Positions 8,625 through 18,143 of a stretch of 64,000 nucleotides of DNA are shown one piece after another. This DNA comes from Isoptericola halalbus (lineage in GTDB: Bacteria > Actinomycetota > Actinomycetes > Actinomycetales > Cellulomonadaceae). The stretch is from contig VJZX01000004.1 in assembly GCA_009663185.1 (NCBI GenBank), positions 1 through 64,000 of the forward strand. The letters run 5' to 3'. The stretch's first letter is position 1. Each line of letters opens with the position of its first letter. Below the pieces are notes generated by a model. That model saw only the letters and a list, made by a program, of their open reading frames with translations. It was not told the origin of the DNA and did no database searches. The position numbers were made by a program, and so were the translations under genes.

Positions 8625-10547
8625 TCAGCTCGACGACGGCCGGTCGAGCGGGCGGCGCAGGCCGCTCGCTCGGCGCACCGGCCTCCAGACGGCGGCCCGT
8701 ACGGCGTCCTCGGTCCCGATGACGCGCACGTGCGACCGTGCGCGCGTCACCGCCGTGTACAGCAGCTCGCGCGTGAGCAGCGGCGACGCCGCCGGGGGCA
8801 GCACGAGCGTCACGCGGTCGAACTGGCTGCCCTGCCCGCGGTGCACCGTCATGGCGTGTACCGTCTCGACGTCGGGCAGGCGATGCGGGCGTACGAGCTG
8901 CGGCGCCTCGGGCTTGCCGAAGGCGGCCACGAGGCCGCCGCGCCCGTCGTCGACCACGACGCCGGTGTCCCCGTTGTAGAGGCCGGTGTCGCGGTCGTTG
9001 GTAGTGACCAGCAGCGGGCGGCCCGCGTACCAGGTGCTGTGCTCGGGCTCGTCGCCCACGGCCTCGGCGACCCATTCCCCCACGAGACGGCCCCAGTGCA
9101 GCCTGCCCGCCGGGCCGCGCCGGTGCGCCACCAGCAGCCGGTGCCTTTCCAGGGCCCGAAGGGCGCCCTGGGCGTCGCCCGCCCGGGCGGCCGCGACGAG
9201 GGCGGTCCCGGCCGCGACCGCGTCCGCACGCAGGGCGGCGACCTCGTCGTCGTCGGGCCGTTCGCCCGCGACCTCGACGAGCTCGAGGTCGGCGCCACCC
9301 GCGCGCAGCAGGGCGACGGCCGCTTCGGCGTCACCCTCGCGGACCGCGGTCGCGAGCGGCAGGATCGCCGAGTCCGGACGCTGCCGATGCACCGTGACGA
9401 GGCGCACGACGCCGTTGCGCAGGCGTTCGCGGTCCTCGCCCGGCACCGGCAGATCGCCCGGGACGAGGCCGTCGAGCGCTCCGGGGAGCGCGTCGGCCAC
9501 GGGTGGGCGCGCGACCAGGTCACCCAGGACCGCTCCGGCCTCGACCGATGCGAGCTGGTCGGGGTCACCCACCAGCACCAGCCGCGCGTCAGGCCGCAGC
9601 GCCTCGAGCAGGCGCGCCATGAGCGGCAGCGACACCATCGACGTCTCGTCGACGACCACGACGTCGTGCGGGAGGTGGTGTCGGCCGTTGTGCTTGAACC
9701 GCGTCGACGAGCCCGGACGCCAGCCGAGCAACCGGTGCACGGTCGTCGCGGCGGGCTGGCCGACACGCTCCTGGTCGGCCGCCTCGAGGCCGCCGAGCGC
9801 CTCGGCCACCGCCTCCTGGAGCCGCGCCGCCGCCTTGCCGGTGGGAGCGGCGAGCGCGATGCGAAGCGGCCGCTGCCTTCCGAGGACGTCCTGGAGCACC
9901 GCGAGCAGCCGGGCGACCGTCGTCGTCTTGCCCGTGCCCGGCCTGCCGGTGAGCACGGTGATGCGGCTGAGCACCGCGGTCGCGGCGGCGAGGCGCTGCC
10001 GCGTGTCGCCGTCGGCCGGGAACAGGCGCCGGACGGCCCCCGCGACCTGCGCGAGGTCGAGGGTCTCGACGTCGGACGCGATGCCGGCGAGCCGGGCGTC
10101 GACCGCCTCGCGGACGGCGACCTCGTGCCGCCAGTACCTGTCGAGGTACAGGCGCCCGTCGACCCACCGCACGGGCCGGTCCGGCGGCCCGTCGAGCCCG
10201 ACCGCGACGAGCGGGCTCCCCTCGATCGCCGCCCGCCACCCGCCTGCCTCGGGCCAGCGGAGGTCCTCGGCGGGCGGGGCGTCCTCGGCCTCGGGCACCG
10301 CGAGCGCCTCGCGGTCGTCGAGCTCGACACACACCGAGCCGGAGCGCACCGCCCGCACCGCGAGCGCGACCGCGAGCCGCACGCGCTCGTCCGGCTCGCC
10401 CGCGAGGGCGCCCAGGCGCCGGGCCACGTGCACGTCGGCGGCCGAGACGATACCGGCGCGGTTGTGCTCGGCGAGCAGCGGCTCGGCGTGCAGCGCGAGG
10501 CGGACGTCGCCCTCCAGCACCTCCGCGACACCCGTCGGCGAGTTCAT
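8625..10547 (-). CDS. recD: Exodeoxyribonuclease V subunit alpha (RecD)
   Basis: A 640-residue SF1B helicase, the 5'-3' motor of RecBCD. Walker A is GRPGTGKTTTVARLL; Walker B/motif II is VVDETSMVSLPLMARL; motif III is LVGDPDQLASVEAGA; the C-terminal motifs are TVHRQRPDS, VHAMTVHRGQGSQFD and LLYTAVTRAR. The N-terminal domain that docks on RecC is Ala/Asp-rich as expected. ATG 10545-10547 overlaps the recB stop by four bases, so translation is probably coupled. It is the last gene of recC-recB-recD. Confidence 0.95.
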   Translation of the reverse strand: MNSPTGVAEVLEGDVRLALHAEPLLAEHNRAGIVSAADVHVARRLGALAGEPDERVRLAVALAVRAVRSGSVCVELDDREALAVPEAEDAPPAEDLRWPEAGGWRAAIEGSPLVAVGLDGPPDRPVRWVDGRLYLDRYWRHEVAVREAVDARLAGIASDVETLDLAQVAGAVRRLFPADGDTRQRLAAATAVLSRITVLTGRPGTGKTTTVARLLAVLQDVLGRQRPLRIALAAPTGKAAARLQEAVAEALGGLEAADQERVGQPAATTVHRLLGWRPGSSTRFKHNGRHHLPHDVVVVDETSMVSLPLMARLLEALRPDARLVLVGDPDQLASVEAGAVLGDLVARPPVADALPGALDGLVPGDLPVPGEDRERLRNGVVRLVTVHRQRPDSAILPLATAVREGDAEAAVALLRAGGADLELVEVAGERPDDDEVAALRADAVAAGTALVAAARAGDAQGALRALERHRLLVAHRRGPAGRLHWGRLVGEWVAEAVGDEPEHSTWYAGRPLLVTTNDRDTGLYNGDTGVVVDDGRGGLVAAFGKPEAPQLVRPHRLPDVETVHAMTVHRGQGSQFDRVTLVLPPAASPLLTRELLYTAVTRARSHVRVIGTEDAVRAAVWRPVRRASGLRRPLDRPSSS

Positions 10548-13500
10548 GCCGACCTCCCGTCGAGCAGCGCCGAGAGCTCGGCGACGAGCCCCGCAGGCGG
10601 GCGCCACGCCATGGCACCCGCGGGCTCGCCGTCGAACACGGGCGTGTCCGGCCCACACATGCCGCGCACGAACAGGTACAGACCGCCGGCGAGGTGCACG
10701 TCCGGGTCGTAGCCCGGCTGCCGCCAGCGCAGGAACCGATGCAGCGCAGCGAGGTAGAGCAGCAGCTGCAGCGGGTAGTGGGCGCGCATCATGGCCTCGG
10801 CCATCGCCTCGGGACGGTAGTGCCAGGCGGTGAGCGGCTCGTCGTGCGCCCCGAGCCGGTTGGTCTTGTAGTCGACCACCAGGTAGCGCACGCCCCCGTC
10901 CGGATCCGCGGAGTCCACGCGCAGGACGGCGTCGATGCTGCCAGTGAGGTACCCGCGCAGCCGCGACTCGCCGAGCCCGGCGAGCAGGTCGGGGTAGGCG
11001 GCGAACGGGTCATCGGGGGCGAGGTGCCGGCGCAGCAGGCCCGCGACGTCCTCGAGCCGGGACGCCGTCCGCGGCGCGTCGCCGCCGGCGAGCGGAAGTT
11101 CGAACTCCAGCTCGGCGAGCCGGTCGGCCGGCGTCAGGTCGCGCAGCGTCCGCCCTCCCGCGAGCGGGCCGAGCGGCGAGCCGAGCACGACCTCGAGGCC
11201 CGCCGCGAGCTCGTCGTCGTCGACGCCCGGCATGCGCGCGGCCCCCGCCTCGGCGCAGCGCCGCGCGATCTCCGCCCGCAGGTCGGGCGCGGTGGTGTCC
11301 ACGTGCTCCAGCACCACGTGCACGAGCGTGCCGAACGCCGCGCCGGCGGGCATGTCGGCGAGCGGCGAGACGACGTCGCGGGCAGGGTGCTCGCCCACGG
11401 CCCGCAGGGCGACGTCGACCTCGTCCTGCACACCCGGCTCCTCGGGCTCGCTCGCGACGCCGGGGTGCTCGTGCGCGGCGGCCGTGAGCCCGCTGTACGA
11501 GGTGCGGCGCCACGCCAGGTCGAGGCGGCGGTCGAACCGGGCGACGGCGAGCGCGGGACGCTCGACGTCCGGAGCGGCCCACCGCACCGCCTCGGGCCGC
11601 GCGGTGACGGCCTCCACCTCGACCGCGCCGTCGGACGCCGTCGGGAGCGCGGCGAGCCGGTGCGCCACGGCCTCGTCGGTGGGCTGCGGCACGTGCCCGG
11701 GCGGCTGCATCCCGGGTGCGTGGTCGCCGAGCAGGACGCGGCTGAGCGCCCCGCGGCCTGAGTTGTTCGACGGCGCCCACCATGTCACGACCTGGCACGC
11801 GGCCCGCGTCAGGGCGACGTAGAGCAGGCGCAGGTCCTCCCCGCGGTCCTCGGCCAGGTGCCGCTCGAGCGCGGCCCTGTGGTGCACGTCGTCCGGCCCG
11901 CCCACGTGCAGCACGCGCGCGCCGGCGTCGTCGTGGAACCGCAGCGCGACGGGTGGGCGGCGGCTGTCCTCGTACCGGTCCCAGGCGAACGGCACGTACA
12001 CGACCGGGAACTCGAGCCCCTTGCTGGCGTGCACCGTCACCACCTGCACCGCCGCGGCGTCGGTCTCGAGCCGGCGGCTGCGCTCCTCGGCGTAGTCGTC
12101 GGCGGCCTCGGCGATGCGCCGACGCAGCCAGTCGGTGAGCGCGGCCGGCCCGAGCCGCTCCGTCGCCGCGGCGAGGTGCAGCGCCTGGCCCACGTGCCGC
12201 ACGTCGGTCAGGGTGCGCTCGCCCGCCGCGGTGCACATCAGCCGCTCGGCGACACCGCCCGCCGCGACCGCCTCGAGCAGTGCGGCGACGCCGGAGTCCG
12301 CGAGCGCGCGCGCCCAGGCCCGCACGGTGTCGGACAGCTCGTCGTGCTCGACGTCGCTCGCCCCGGCCAGCCGCGCCGCGTCCCACCCGACGAACGGCGT
12401 CAGGGCGAGCGCGGCGGCGCGCCCATGGTGGCCCGGCTGCTCGAGAGCACCGAGCAGCGTGAGCCAGTGCTGCGCCGCCGGGGCACCGAACACGCTCGAC
12501 AGCCCCGACACGACGGCGGGCACGCCGGCCGCGACGAGCGCGTCGCGCACCGCGTTCGCGTCGGCGTTGCGCCGCGCGAGGACCGCGACGTCGCCGGGCT
12601 CGAGCGGGCGCCACGCGGCGCCGTCGCGCAGCCGGGTGCTGTTCAGCTGGCGGACGACGTCGGCCGCGACGTCGGCGCACACGAGGTCCCGCACCGCCCC
12701 GATGGCCGCGTTGCGCGTCCCGCGCGTGCCGAACGGCTCACGCGGGACGTGCCGGATCCGCACGGGCGCGCCGCCGTCGAGCCGCCGGCCCGCGTGCTCC
12801 GCCTCGACCGGGCGCACGACGATCCGCTCGTCCCCGAGCGCCGCGCCGCGCAGCAAGGTCTCCAGCCCGCGCAGGAGCGGGGCGTCGCTGCGCCAGTTCC
12901 GCCCGAGCGTGGCGGTCGTCGTCGCGTCGGCGCGCGCGGCGAGGTAGGTGACGACGTCGCCGCCGCGGAAGGCGTAGATGGCCTGCTTGGGGTCGCCGAT
13001 GAGCACGAGCGTGCGGTGACCGTGGAAGGCGGTGCGCAGGATCTCCCACTGCACGGGGTCGGTGTCCTGGAACTCGTCGACGAGCACGACGGCGTAGCGT
13101 GCGCGTACACGTTCGGCCGCGGCCGGGCCACCCTCGACGTCGGCGAGCGCGTCGCGCAGCCGGGTCAGCAGGTCGTCGTAGTCGAGCAGGCGGCGCTCGC
13201 GCTTGCGCCGGTGGACCTCGGCCACGACGTCGCGGGCGAAGGCGTACCGGTGCCCCGCCACCGACTCGGGGAACGCGGCGGCCGGCTCGAGCCGGGCCTG
13301 GTGGTCGCTCACGGCCTCGACCGCGACGCGGCGCGCGTCGGCAGGCCGCAGGACCGGCTCGGCCTGGTCCGCGTAGCGCCGCAGGTACAGGTCGTCGACC
13401 ACCTCGTCGACGAGGTCGGCGATGTCGGGCACGAACGTCGCATCCGGGTCGACGTCGGCCGCGAGCCCGAGCGTCGTGAGCATCTGCTGGCAGAAGCCGT

Positions 13501-13897
13501 GCGTCGTGGTGATCGTCGCGGCGTCGAACGCCGACAGCGCGCGCGTGAGCCGCTCGCGGCGGCGCGCGAGCTCGGCGTCGTCGCAGTCCGCCAGATGGCG
13601 CACGACCGCGTCCGCGCTGCGGCGCGCGTCGGCCGCGCGCAGAGCGCGCTCCGTGGCGACGAGCCGCTCGCGCACCCGGTCGCACAGCTCCGAGGTCGCC
13701 GCGCGGCCGAACGTGACGAGCAGCAGGTCGGGCAGCTCGGCGACGCCCTCCGCCACGTACCGGGTCGCGAGCGCCGCGATCGTGAACGTCTTGCCCGTGC
13801 CGGCGCTCGCCTCGAGCACCGTCGTGCCCTCCGGCAGCTCGCCGCACACGTCGAAGGTGGCCGGCGCGACGGGCGAAAGGTCCAGCGTCCCGCTCAC
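10544..13897 (-). CDS. recB: Exodeoxyribonuclease V subunit beta (RecB)
   Basis: A 1117-residue helicase-nuclease subunit of RecBCD, which processes double-strand ends for recombination. N-terminal Walker A EASAGTGKTFTIAALATRY, motif II VVLVDEFQDTDPVQWEIL and motif III LIGDPKQAIYAFRG define a 3'-5' UvrD-type motor. VVTVHASKGLEFPVVY is motif V. The C-terminal nuclease shows GSIDAVLRV and VVDYKTNRLG, the D...D-x-K active site. The GTG start (VSGTLDLS) is set by the 4-bp overlap with the recC stop. Confidence 0.96.
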   Translation of the reverse strand: MSGTLDLSPVAPATFDVCGELPEGTTVLEASAGTGKTFTIAALATRYVAEGVAELPDLLLVTFGRAATSELCDRVRERLVATERALRAADARRSADAVVRHLADCDDAELARRRERLTRALSAFDAATITTTHGFCQQMLTTLGLAADVDPDATFVPDIADLVDEVVDDLYLRRYADQAEPVLRPADARRVAVEAVSDHQARLEPAAAFPESVAGHRYAFARDVVAEVHRRKRERRLLDYDDLLTRLRDALADVEGGPAAAERVRARYAVVLVDEFQDTDPVQWEILRTAFHGHRTLVLIGDPKQAIYAFRGGDVVTYLAARADATTTATLGRNWRSDAPLLRGLETLLRGAALGDERIVVRPVEAEHAGRRLDGGAPVRIRHVPREPFGTRGTRNAAIGAVRDLVCADVAADVVRQLNSTRLRDGAAWRPLEPGDVAVLARRNADANAVRDALVAAGVPAVVSGLSSVFGAPAAQHWLTLLGALEQPGHHGRAAALALTPFVGWDAARLAGASDVEHDELSDTVRAWARALADSGVAALLEAVAAGGVAERLMCTAAGERTLTDVRHVGQALHLAAATERLGPAALTDWLRRRIAEAADDYAEERSRRLETDAAAVQVVTVHASKGLEFPVVYVPFAWDRYEDSRRPPVALRFHDDAGARVLHVGGPDDVHHRAALERHLAEDRGEDLRLLYVALTRAACQVVTWWAPSNNSGRGALSRVLLGDHAPGMQPPGHVPQPTDEAVAHRLAALPTASDGAVEVEAVTARPEAVRWAAPDVERPALAVARFDRRLDLAWRRTSYSGLTAAAHEHPGVASEPEEPGVQDEVDVALRAVGEHPARDVVSPLADMPAGAAFGTLVHVVLEHVDTTAPDLRAEIARRCAEAGAARMPGVDDDELAAGLEVVLGSPLGPLAGGRTLRDLTPADRLAELEFELPLAGGDAPRTASRLEDVAGLLRRHLAPDDPFAAYPDLLAGLGESRLRGYLTGSIDAVLRVDSADPDGGVRYLVVDYKTNRLGAHDEPLTAWHYRPEAMAEAMMRAHYPLQLLLYLAALHRFLRWRQPGYDPDVHLAGGLYLFVRGMCGPDTPVFDGEPAGAMAWRPPAGLVAELSALLDGRSA

Positions 13898-16800
13898 AGC
13901 GTCACCGTCTCCTCGTGCGCCAGCAGCGGATGCCAGACGCGTCGCGCGAGCACACCGAGCCGCGTGCGGTCCTGCGGCCACCACGCCTGCTCGACGGCGG
14001 TCGGTACGCCGACGATCGCGCGCAGCGTGGCCTCCGCGCCCCAGCACAGGACGTGGTGGTCGTCGGCGCGCTCGAACCCCTGGGACCACTCCTGGGCCGC
14101 CGCCTCGAGCGCCTGCACCTCTTCTGCGCCGCCGTCGCGGCTCGTCGCGTACGCGCACGAGCACGCGACCGGCAGGGGCAGCGGCTCGCACGCAGCGAGC
14201 TCGCGCAGCGCGACGAGCTCGCCGAGGTACCGCACGGCCTCGGCGTGCGTGGGCGTGCGCAGCGTCGACACCGCGGCGCGGGGCGCGCGGACCGGCGCAC
14301 GCCCGACCGTGACCGCTCGCCAGGGCACCTCGGGCCTCGCGGCCACGAGCGCGAGCAGCTGCACCCAGGCGCGCAGCCGGTGCTTGGGACCGAGCTTGGA
14401 GAACGTCGAGCGCAGGACCACGCCGTCGTGCACGTCGTGCACGGTGCCGGTCACGACGGCGCCGCCGCGCACGGTGGCCGTCAGGTCGACGCCCGACGGC
14501 GCGTCGGCGACGTACCTCCGCGCAGCCTGCGCCACGGGCAGCACCTTCTCCTGGACCGCCAGCAGCGTGGCGCGGCCGAGCTCCTTGGGGGGCACCTCGC
14601 CGCGCCGCCACTCCACGTTGAGCGCCTGCCGCGGGTCGACGCCGTCGAGCAGCGCGCCGAGCAGCCGCTCGCCGAGCGGCCACTGGCCGAGCGGCTCGAG
14701 CTCGAGCGGGAGACGGTCGTCGACGTCGTCGGTCTCCGCCGCGAGCGAGACCTGAAGGCGACGGCGCAAGAACCACTTGACCGGGTGCTCGAGCGTGGCG
14801 ACGAGGTCGTCGAGGTCGACCTCAGGACCGGCCTCGTCGGACCCGACGGGTGCGAGGGGCTCGCGCAGGAACGGCGCGCGGTCCTCCCGCGGGCCGCGGC
14901 CGGCGAGCGCGGCCGCGTAGGCGTGCGTGTCGAAGCTGAACGGCCCGGGACGCCCGAGCGCGCCCGCCGCGAAGCTGCGCTCGTCCACCGGCTGGAGCGG
15001 GTGGCGCACCAGGACCTGGTCACGCACCGGCCGCCCGTCCGGAAGGCGCCCGGCCGCGTCGACGTCGTCGAGCAGCTCGCCGACCGGGACGGCGGGCGGG
15101 CGGGGCGCGCCCGTGCGCTCGTCCGCCCCGCTGTACAGGACGACGAGCCGCTCGGAGGCCGCGGTCACGGCATCGAGGAAGAGCTGGCGGTCCTCGCTGC
15201 GCCGGTCTCGCTCACCCAGGCACGGGTCTCTCAGCAGGACGTCGTCGCCGTCGGCCGACACGCCGCGCGGGAACGCGCCGTCGTCGAGCCCGAGCAGGCA
15301 CACGACGCGGTGCGGCACCGCGCGCATGGGCTCGAGCGAGCAGACGGTCAGCGCGCCGGTGCGAAATCCCGCGCGCGTCGGACGGCCCTGCAGGCGGTCG
15401 GCGAGCAGGGCGCGCACGTCGGGCAGGCGCAGCGGGACGCCGTCGTGCCCCTCGCCCGAGCGGCGGACGTCGGTGAGCACGCGCCGCGCCTGCGTGAGCT
15501 GCCACTCCTCGGTGGGTGCCGCGTCGGCCAGGAGCGTGATCGCGCGGTCCAACGCGTCGAGCCACTCCGTGCGGGGCTTTGCCCCGTCGAGGTCGGCCAG
15601 CACGGTCGCGAGCCGGTCGAGCAGCTCGGCGAGCCGGCCCGCGAGGTCGACGTCGGTGCTGTCGACGTCGTCGAGCGGGAGCGCCGAGGAGACGTAGCGG
15701 TGGTCCTCCTCGGCCATCGCGGCGCCGAGCAGGACGCGGTCGAGCGCGGTGTCCCAGGTCCCCTGCCGGACCGCGGGCAGGCCGAACCGCGCCCGGCGCG
15801 CCGCGCCCTCGCCCCAGTGCACGCCCGCCTCCACGGCCCAGTCGCGCACCCGCGCGAGGTCGTCGTCGGAGAACCGGAACCGCAGGCGCACGGGCTCCGA
15901 CGCCGCGAGGTCGAGCACCTCGGACGCGGTCACGCGCCCGTCGGCGAGGTCGAGCAGCGTCCCCAGCAACATGAGCACCGGGTTGACGTACCGCGGCGAC
16001 CGGTCGGCGAGGCGCACCCGCAGCGCCTGGCCGGGGTGGGCCGCCGCCACAGCCTCCACGCCGGAGCCGTCGCCGTCGGCAAGGCCGAACGTGGCCGCGA
16101 CGAGCGGGGCGACCGCGTCGATGTCGGGGCACATCACGATGACGTCCCGCGGCTCGAGCGTCGGGTCGTCGGCGAGGAGCCCGGCCAGGACGTCTCGCAG
16201 CACCTCGACCTGCCGCGCGAGGCCGTGGCAGGCGTGCACCTCGACCGAGCGGTCGTCGTCGGCCAGCACGACGGCGGGGCTCGCGGCGTCGTCGGCGCGC
16301 AGCCGGCGCTGCACCTCGCCGAGCAGGGTGCCCGGCGGCTCGGGGGCGGGGTGGTGCCGGTCGTCGTGCGGCTCGGCGCCATCGGCGAGGCGCACGAGCC
16401 GCACCTGGAGCTCGGTCGCGTCGCGCGCCATCGACCCGAGCATCGGGTGTCGGGCCACCGTCGGCTGGTCCGCGCGCCGCGCCGACGCCGGGACCTGCCC
16501 CGCGACACGGTCCCACAACGCGGGCGACGGGTGCGGCAGCCAGAGGTGGACGTCGCGGTGGGCGCTGAGCGCGTGCAGGATGCGCAGCTGGTTCTCCGCC
16601 AGGCGCGTGGGCCCGAAGACGGAGAGCCGGTCGGGCAGGTCGACCGCCTCGGGGCGATCGGTGAGGTGACGCACCACGTCCGCGAGACGCTCGGCCGGGC
16701 TCGGCGCGCCGACGCGGGCGCGCACGCGGCGCCACAGCTCGACCTGCCAGACGAGGTCGGGTGGGACGTCGGTCGGCGTCGTCCTCGCCCACGCCGCGAC

Positions 16801-17265
16801 CATGTCCGGACGCTGCACGGCGTAGGACGCGAAGAGCCGTGTCAGCCGCCGCGCGACACCCAGCCGGCGGCCGCGCCGCGTGTCGTCGTCCCCGTCGCCG
16901 AGGTACCGCGCGAGCGGCGCCGCCCAGGGCTCGCCGACGACGCCGTCGAGCACCTCGAGCAGGGTCCACGTCAGCCGGTCGGCCTCCCAGGGATCGGAGT
17001 CGGCGTCGTACCCGCCCACGCGCGCGACGACGTCGGCCACGAGCCGAGCCGGCGAGGCGAACTCCACGTGCGCACACACGCCCGCCTCACCGTCGGGCCC
17101 CGCCCCCAGGTGGTGCGAGAGCCGCTGGGCCAGCCACCGCTCGACCCCGCGCGTGGGCACCGCGACGACGTCGGGCGCGAACGGGTCCCGCGGCGGCGGG
17201 GCGAGCACGGCGGCCAACGGCGCCACGAGCGCGTCGGCGCGCTCGGAACGGTGCACGTGCAGCAC
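13894..17265 (-). CDS. recC: Exodeoxyribonuclease V subunit gamma (RecC)
   Basis: A 1123-residue protein, the scaffold and Chi-scanning subunit of RecBCD. The start MLHVHRSERADALVAPLA and the downstream VPTRGVERWLAQRLS are the classic RecC N-terminal signature. HLWLPHPSPALWD, DVIVMCPDIDAVAPL and VVCLLGLDDGAFPR are further conserved blocks. RecC carries inactive helicase and nuclease folds, so no catalytic motif is expected. It is the first gene of the operon; the upstream gap of 82 bases presumably holds the promoter. Confidence 0.95.
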   Translation of the reverse strand: MLHVHRSERADALVAPLAAVLAPPPRDPFAPDVVAVPTRGVERWLAQRLSHHLGAGPDGEAGVCAHVEFASPARLVADVVARVGGYDADSDPWEADRLTWTLLEVLDGVVGEPWAAPLARYLGDGDDDTRRGRRLGVARRLTRLFASYAVQRPDMVAAWARTTPTDVPPDLVWQVELWRRVRARVGAPSPAERLADVVRHLTDRPEAVDLPDRLSVFGPTRLAENQLRILHALSAHRDVHLWLPHPSPALWDRVAGQVPASARRADQPTVARHPMLGSMARDATELQVRLVRLADGAEPHDDRHHPAPEPPGTLLGEVQRRLRADDAASPAVVLADDDRSVEVHACHGLARQVEVLRDVLAGLLADDPTLEPRDVIVMCPDIDAVAPLVAATFGLADGDGSGVEAVAAAHPGQALRVRLADRSPRYVNPVLMLLGTLLDLADGRVTASEVLDLAASEPVRLRFRFSDDDLARVRDWAVEAGVHWGEGAARRARFGLPAVRQGTWDTALDRVLLGAAMAEEDHRYVSSALPLDDVDSTDVDLAGRLAELLDRLATVLADLDGAKPRTEWLDALDRAITLLADAAPTEEWQLTQARRVLTDVRRSGEGHDGVPLRLPDVRALLADRLQGRPTRAGFRTGALTVCSLEPMRAVPHRVVCLLGLDDGAFPRGVSADGDDVLLRDPCLGERDRRSEDRQLFLDAVTAASERLVVLYSGADERTGAPRPPAVPVGELLDDVDAAGRLPDGRPVRDQVLVRHPLQPVDERSFAAGALGRPGPFSFDTHAYAAALAGRGPREDRAPFLREPLAPVGSDEAGPEVDLDDLVATLEHPVKWFLRRRLQVSLAAETDDVDDRLPLELEPLGQWPLGERLLGALLDGVDPRQALNVEWRRGEVPPKELGRATLLAVQEKVLPVAQAARRYVADAPSGVDLTATVRGGAVVTGTVHDVHDGVVLRSTFSKLGPKHRLRAWVQLLALVAARPEVPWRAVTVGRAPVRAPRAAVSTLRTPTHAEAVRYLGELVALRELAACEPLPLPVACSCAYATSRDGGAEEVQALEAAAQEWSQGFERADDHHVLCWGAEATLRAIVGVPTAVEQAWWPQDRTRLGVLARRVWHPLLAHEETVTL

Positions 17266-17347
17266 GCGCCCACCTCCCGTCGGTCCCTCGGTGCCGCCGG
17301 GGCAACCCTACGAGGCGGCACCGACAGGCGCGCTCAGAGCGGTGCGC

Positions 17348-18073
17348 TCAGGACCGGCGGTCGTCGTCCGACGGCGGTGCGTACGGGTCGGACGGCCGCG
17401 CGGGAGGTGTCGGCTCCTGTCCGGCCGGGGGCTGTGCCGGTGCCGACGGCGGCGCCGGGGGCGCCGATGCCTCCGAGTCCGGACGCATCGCGCCGTAGCG
17501 CGGCTGCCCCGTGGGCGTGGTCCAGCGCGGGTCCGGCACTGCCGTCGCGCCCGGGGTCGCGGTCGCCGGTGCCCCGCGCGACTTGCCGAGCCCACCGGGC
17601 GACTTGAGGAGCATCGCGCGCGCCTCGCCCGCCTGCTCGGTCGCGCACAGGATCGCGTACGTCGAGGCGACGATCTGCGACGACGACGTGAAGTCGCGGC
17701 GACCACCGGCGAACGAGTAGGACAGCACGGAGAACAGCAGGCCGAAACCCGCGCCGAGCGCGATGGCGACGAACAGCACGCCGCCCGCCTCGGGGCCGCC
17801 GAAGAGCGTGAGCAGCAGGCCGACGAAGAAGCCGAACCACGCTCCGGACAGGGCACCCGCGACCGCGACGCGCCCGTACGTGAGCCGCCCGGTGACCCGC
17901 TCGACCATGCGCAGGTCGGTGCCCACGATGGTCACGTGCTGCACCGGGAACTTCTCGTCCGAGAGGTAGTCCACCGCCCGCTGGGCCTCGAGGTAGGTGT
18001 CGTAGGCGGCGACCTCGTCGCCGCGCGGCGGCGTCGGGACGCGGGGGACGGCGCTGGACCGGCTGAACGTCAT
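17348..18073 (-). CDS. General stress protein (YflT/GSP17M-like) with two membrane segments and a Pro-rich tail
   Basis: A 241-residue protein. The N-terminal 60 residues (AAYDTYLEAQRAVDYLSD, VTIVGTDLRMVERVTGRL) match the ferredoxin-like YflT/general stress 17M domain. Two hydrophobic stretches follow (VAVAGALSGAWFGFFVGLLL and GVLFVAIALGAGFGLLFSVL), rich in Gly as in glycine-zipper proteins. The last 70 residues are Pro/Ala/Asp-rich and probably disordered. ATG 18071-18073 was chosen. It is divergent from the MgtE-N/CBS gene, with 70 bases for both promoters. The actual role is unknown. Confidence 0.78.
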   Translation of the reverse strand: MTFSRSSAVPRVPTPPRGDEVAAYDTYLEAQRAVDYLSDEKFPVQHVTIVGTDLRMVERVTGRLTYGRVAVAGALSGAWFGFFVGLLLTLFGGPEAGGVLFVAIALGAGFGLLFSVLSYSFAGGRRDFTSSSQIVASTYAILCATEQAGEARAMLLKSPGGLGKSRGAPATATPGATAVPDPRWTTPTGQPRYGAMRPDSEASAPPAPPSAPAQPPAGQEPTPPARPSDPYAPPSDDDRRS

Positions 18074-18143
18074 TGTCACAGTCTGTCGCACCGCAGGCCG
18101 CGCCACCACACCCCGACACGGCGTCCCGCGTAGGCTGACCAGC

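Noticed and set aside
11858-14755. Long open frame (965 codons) on the plus strand
   Set aside because: It is antisense to recB and recC, has Arg/Gly/Val-biased composition and no recognisable domain; the minus strand carries clear RecB and RecC motifs.
8625-17265. RecBCD as part of a phage-defence island
   Set aside because: The operon is flanked by housekeeping genes (pepP, stress protein, mrp) and no restriction, toxin or other defence gene is near.
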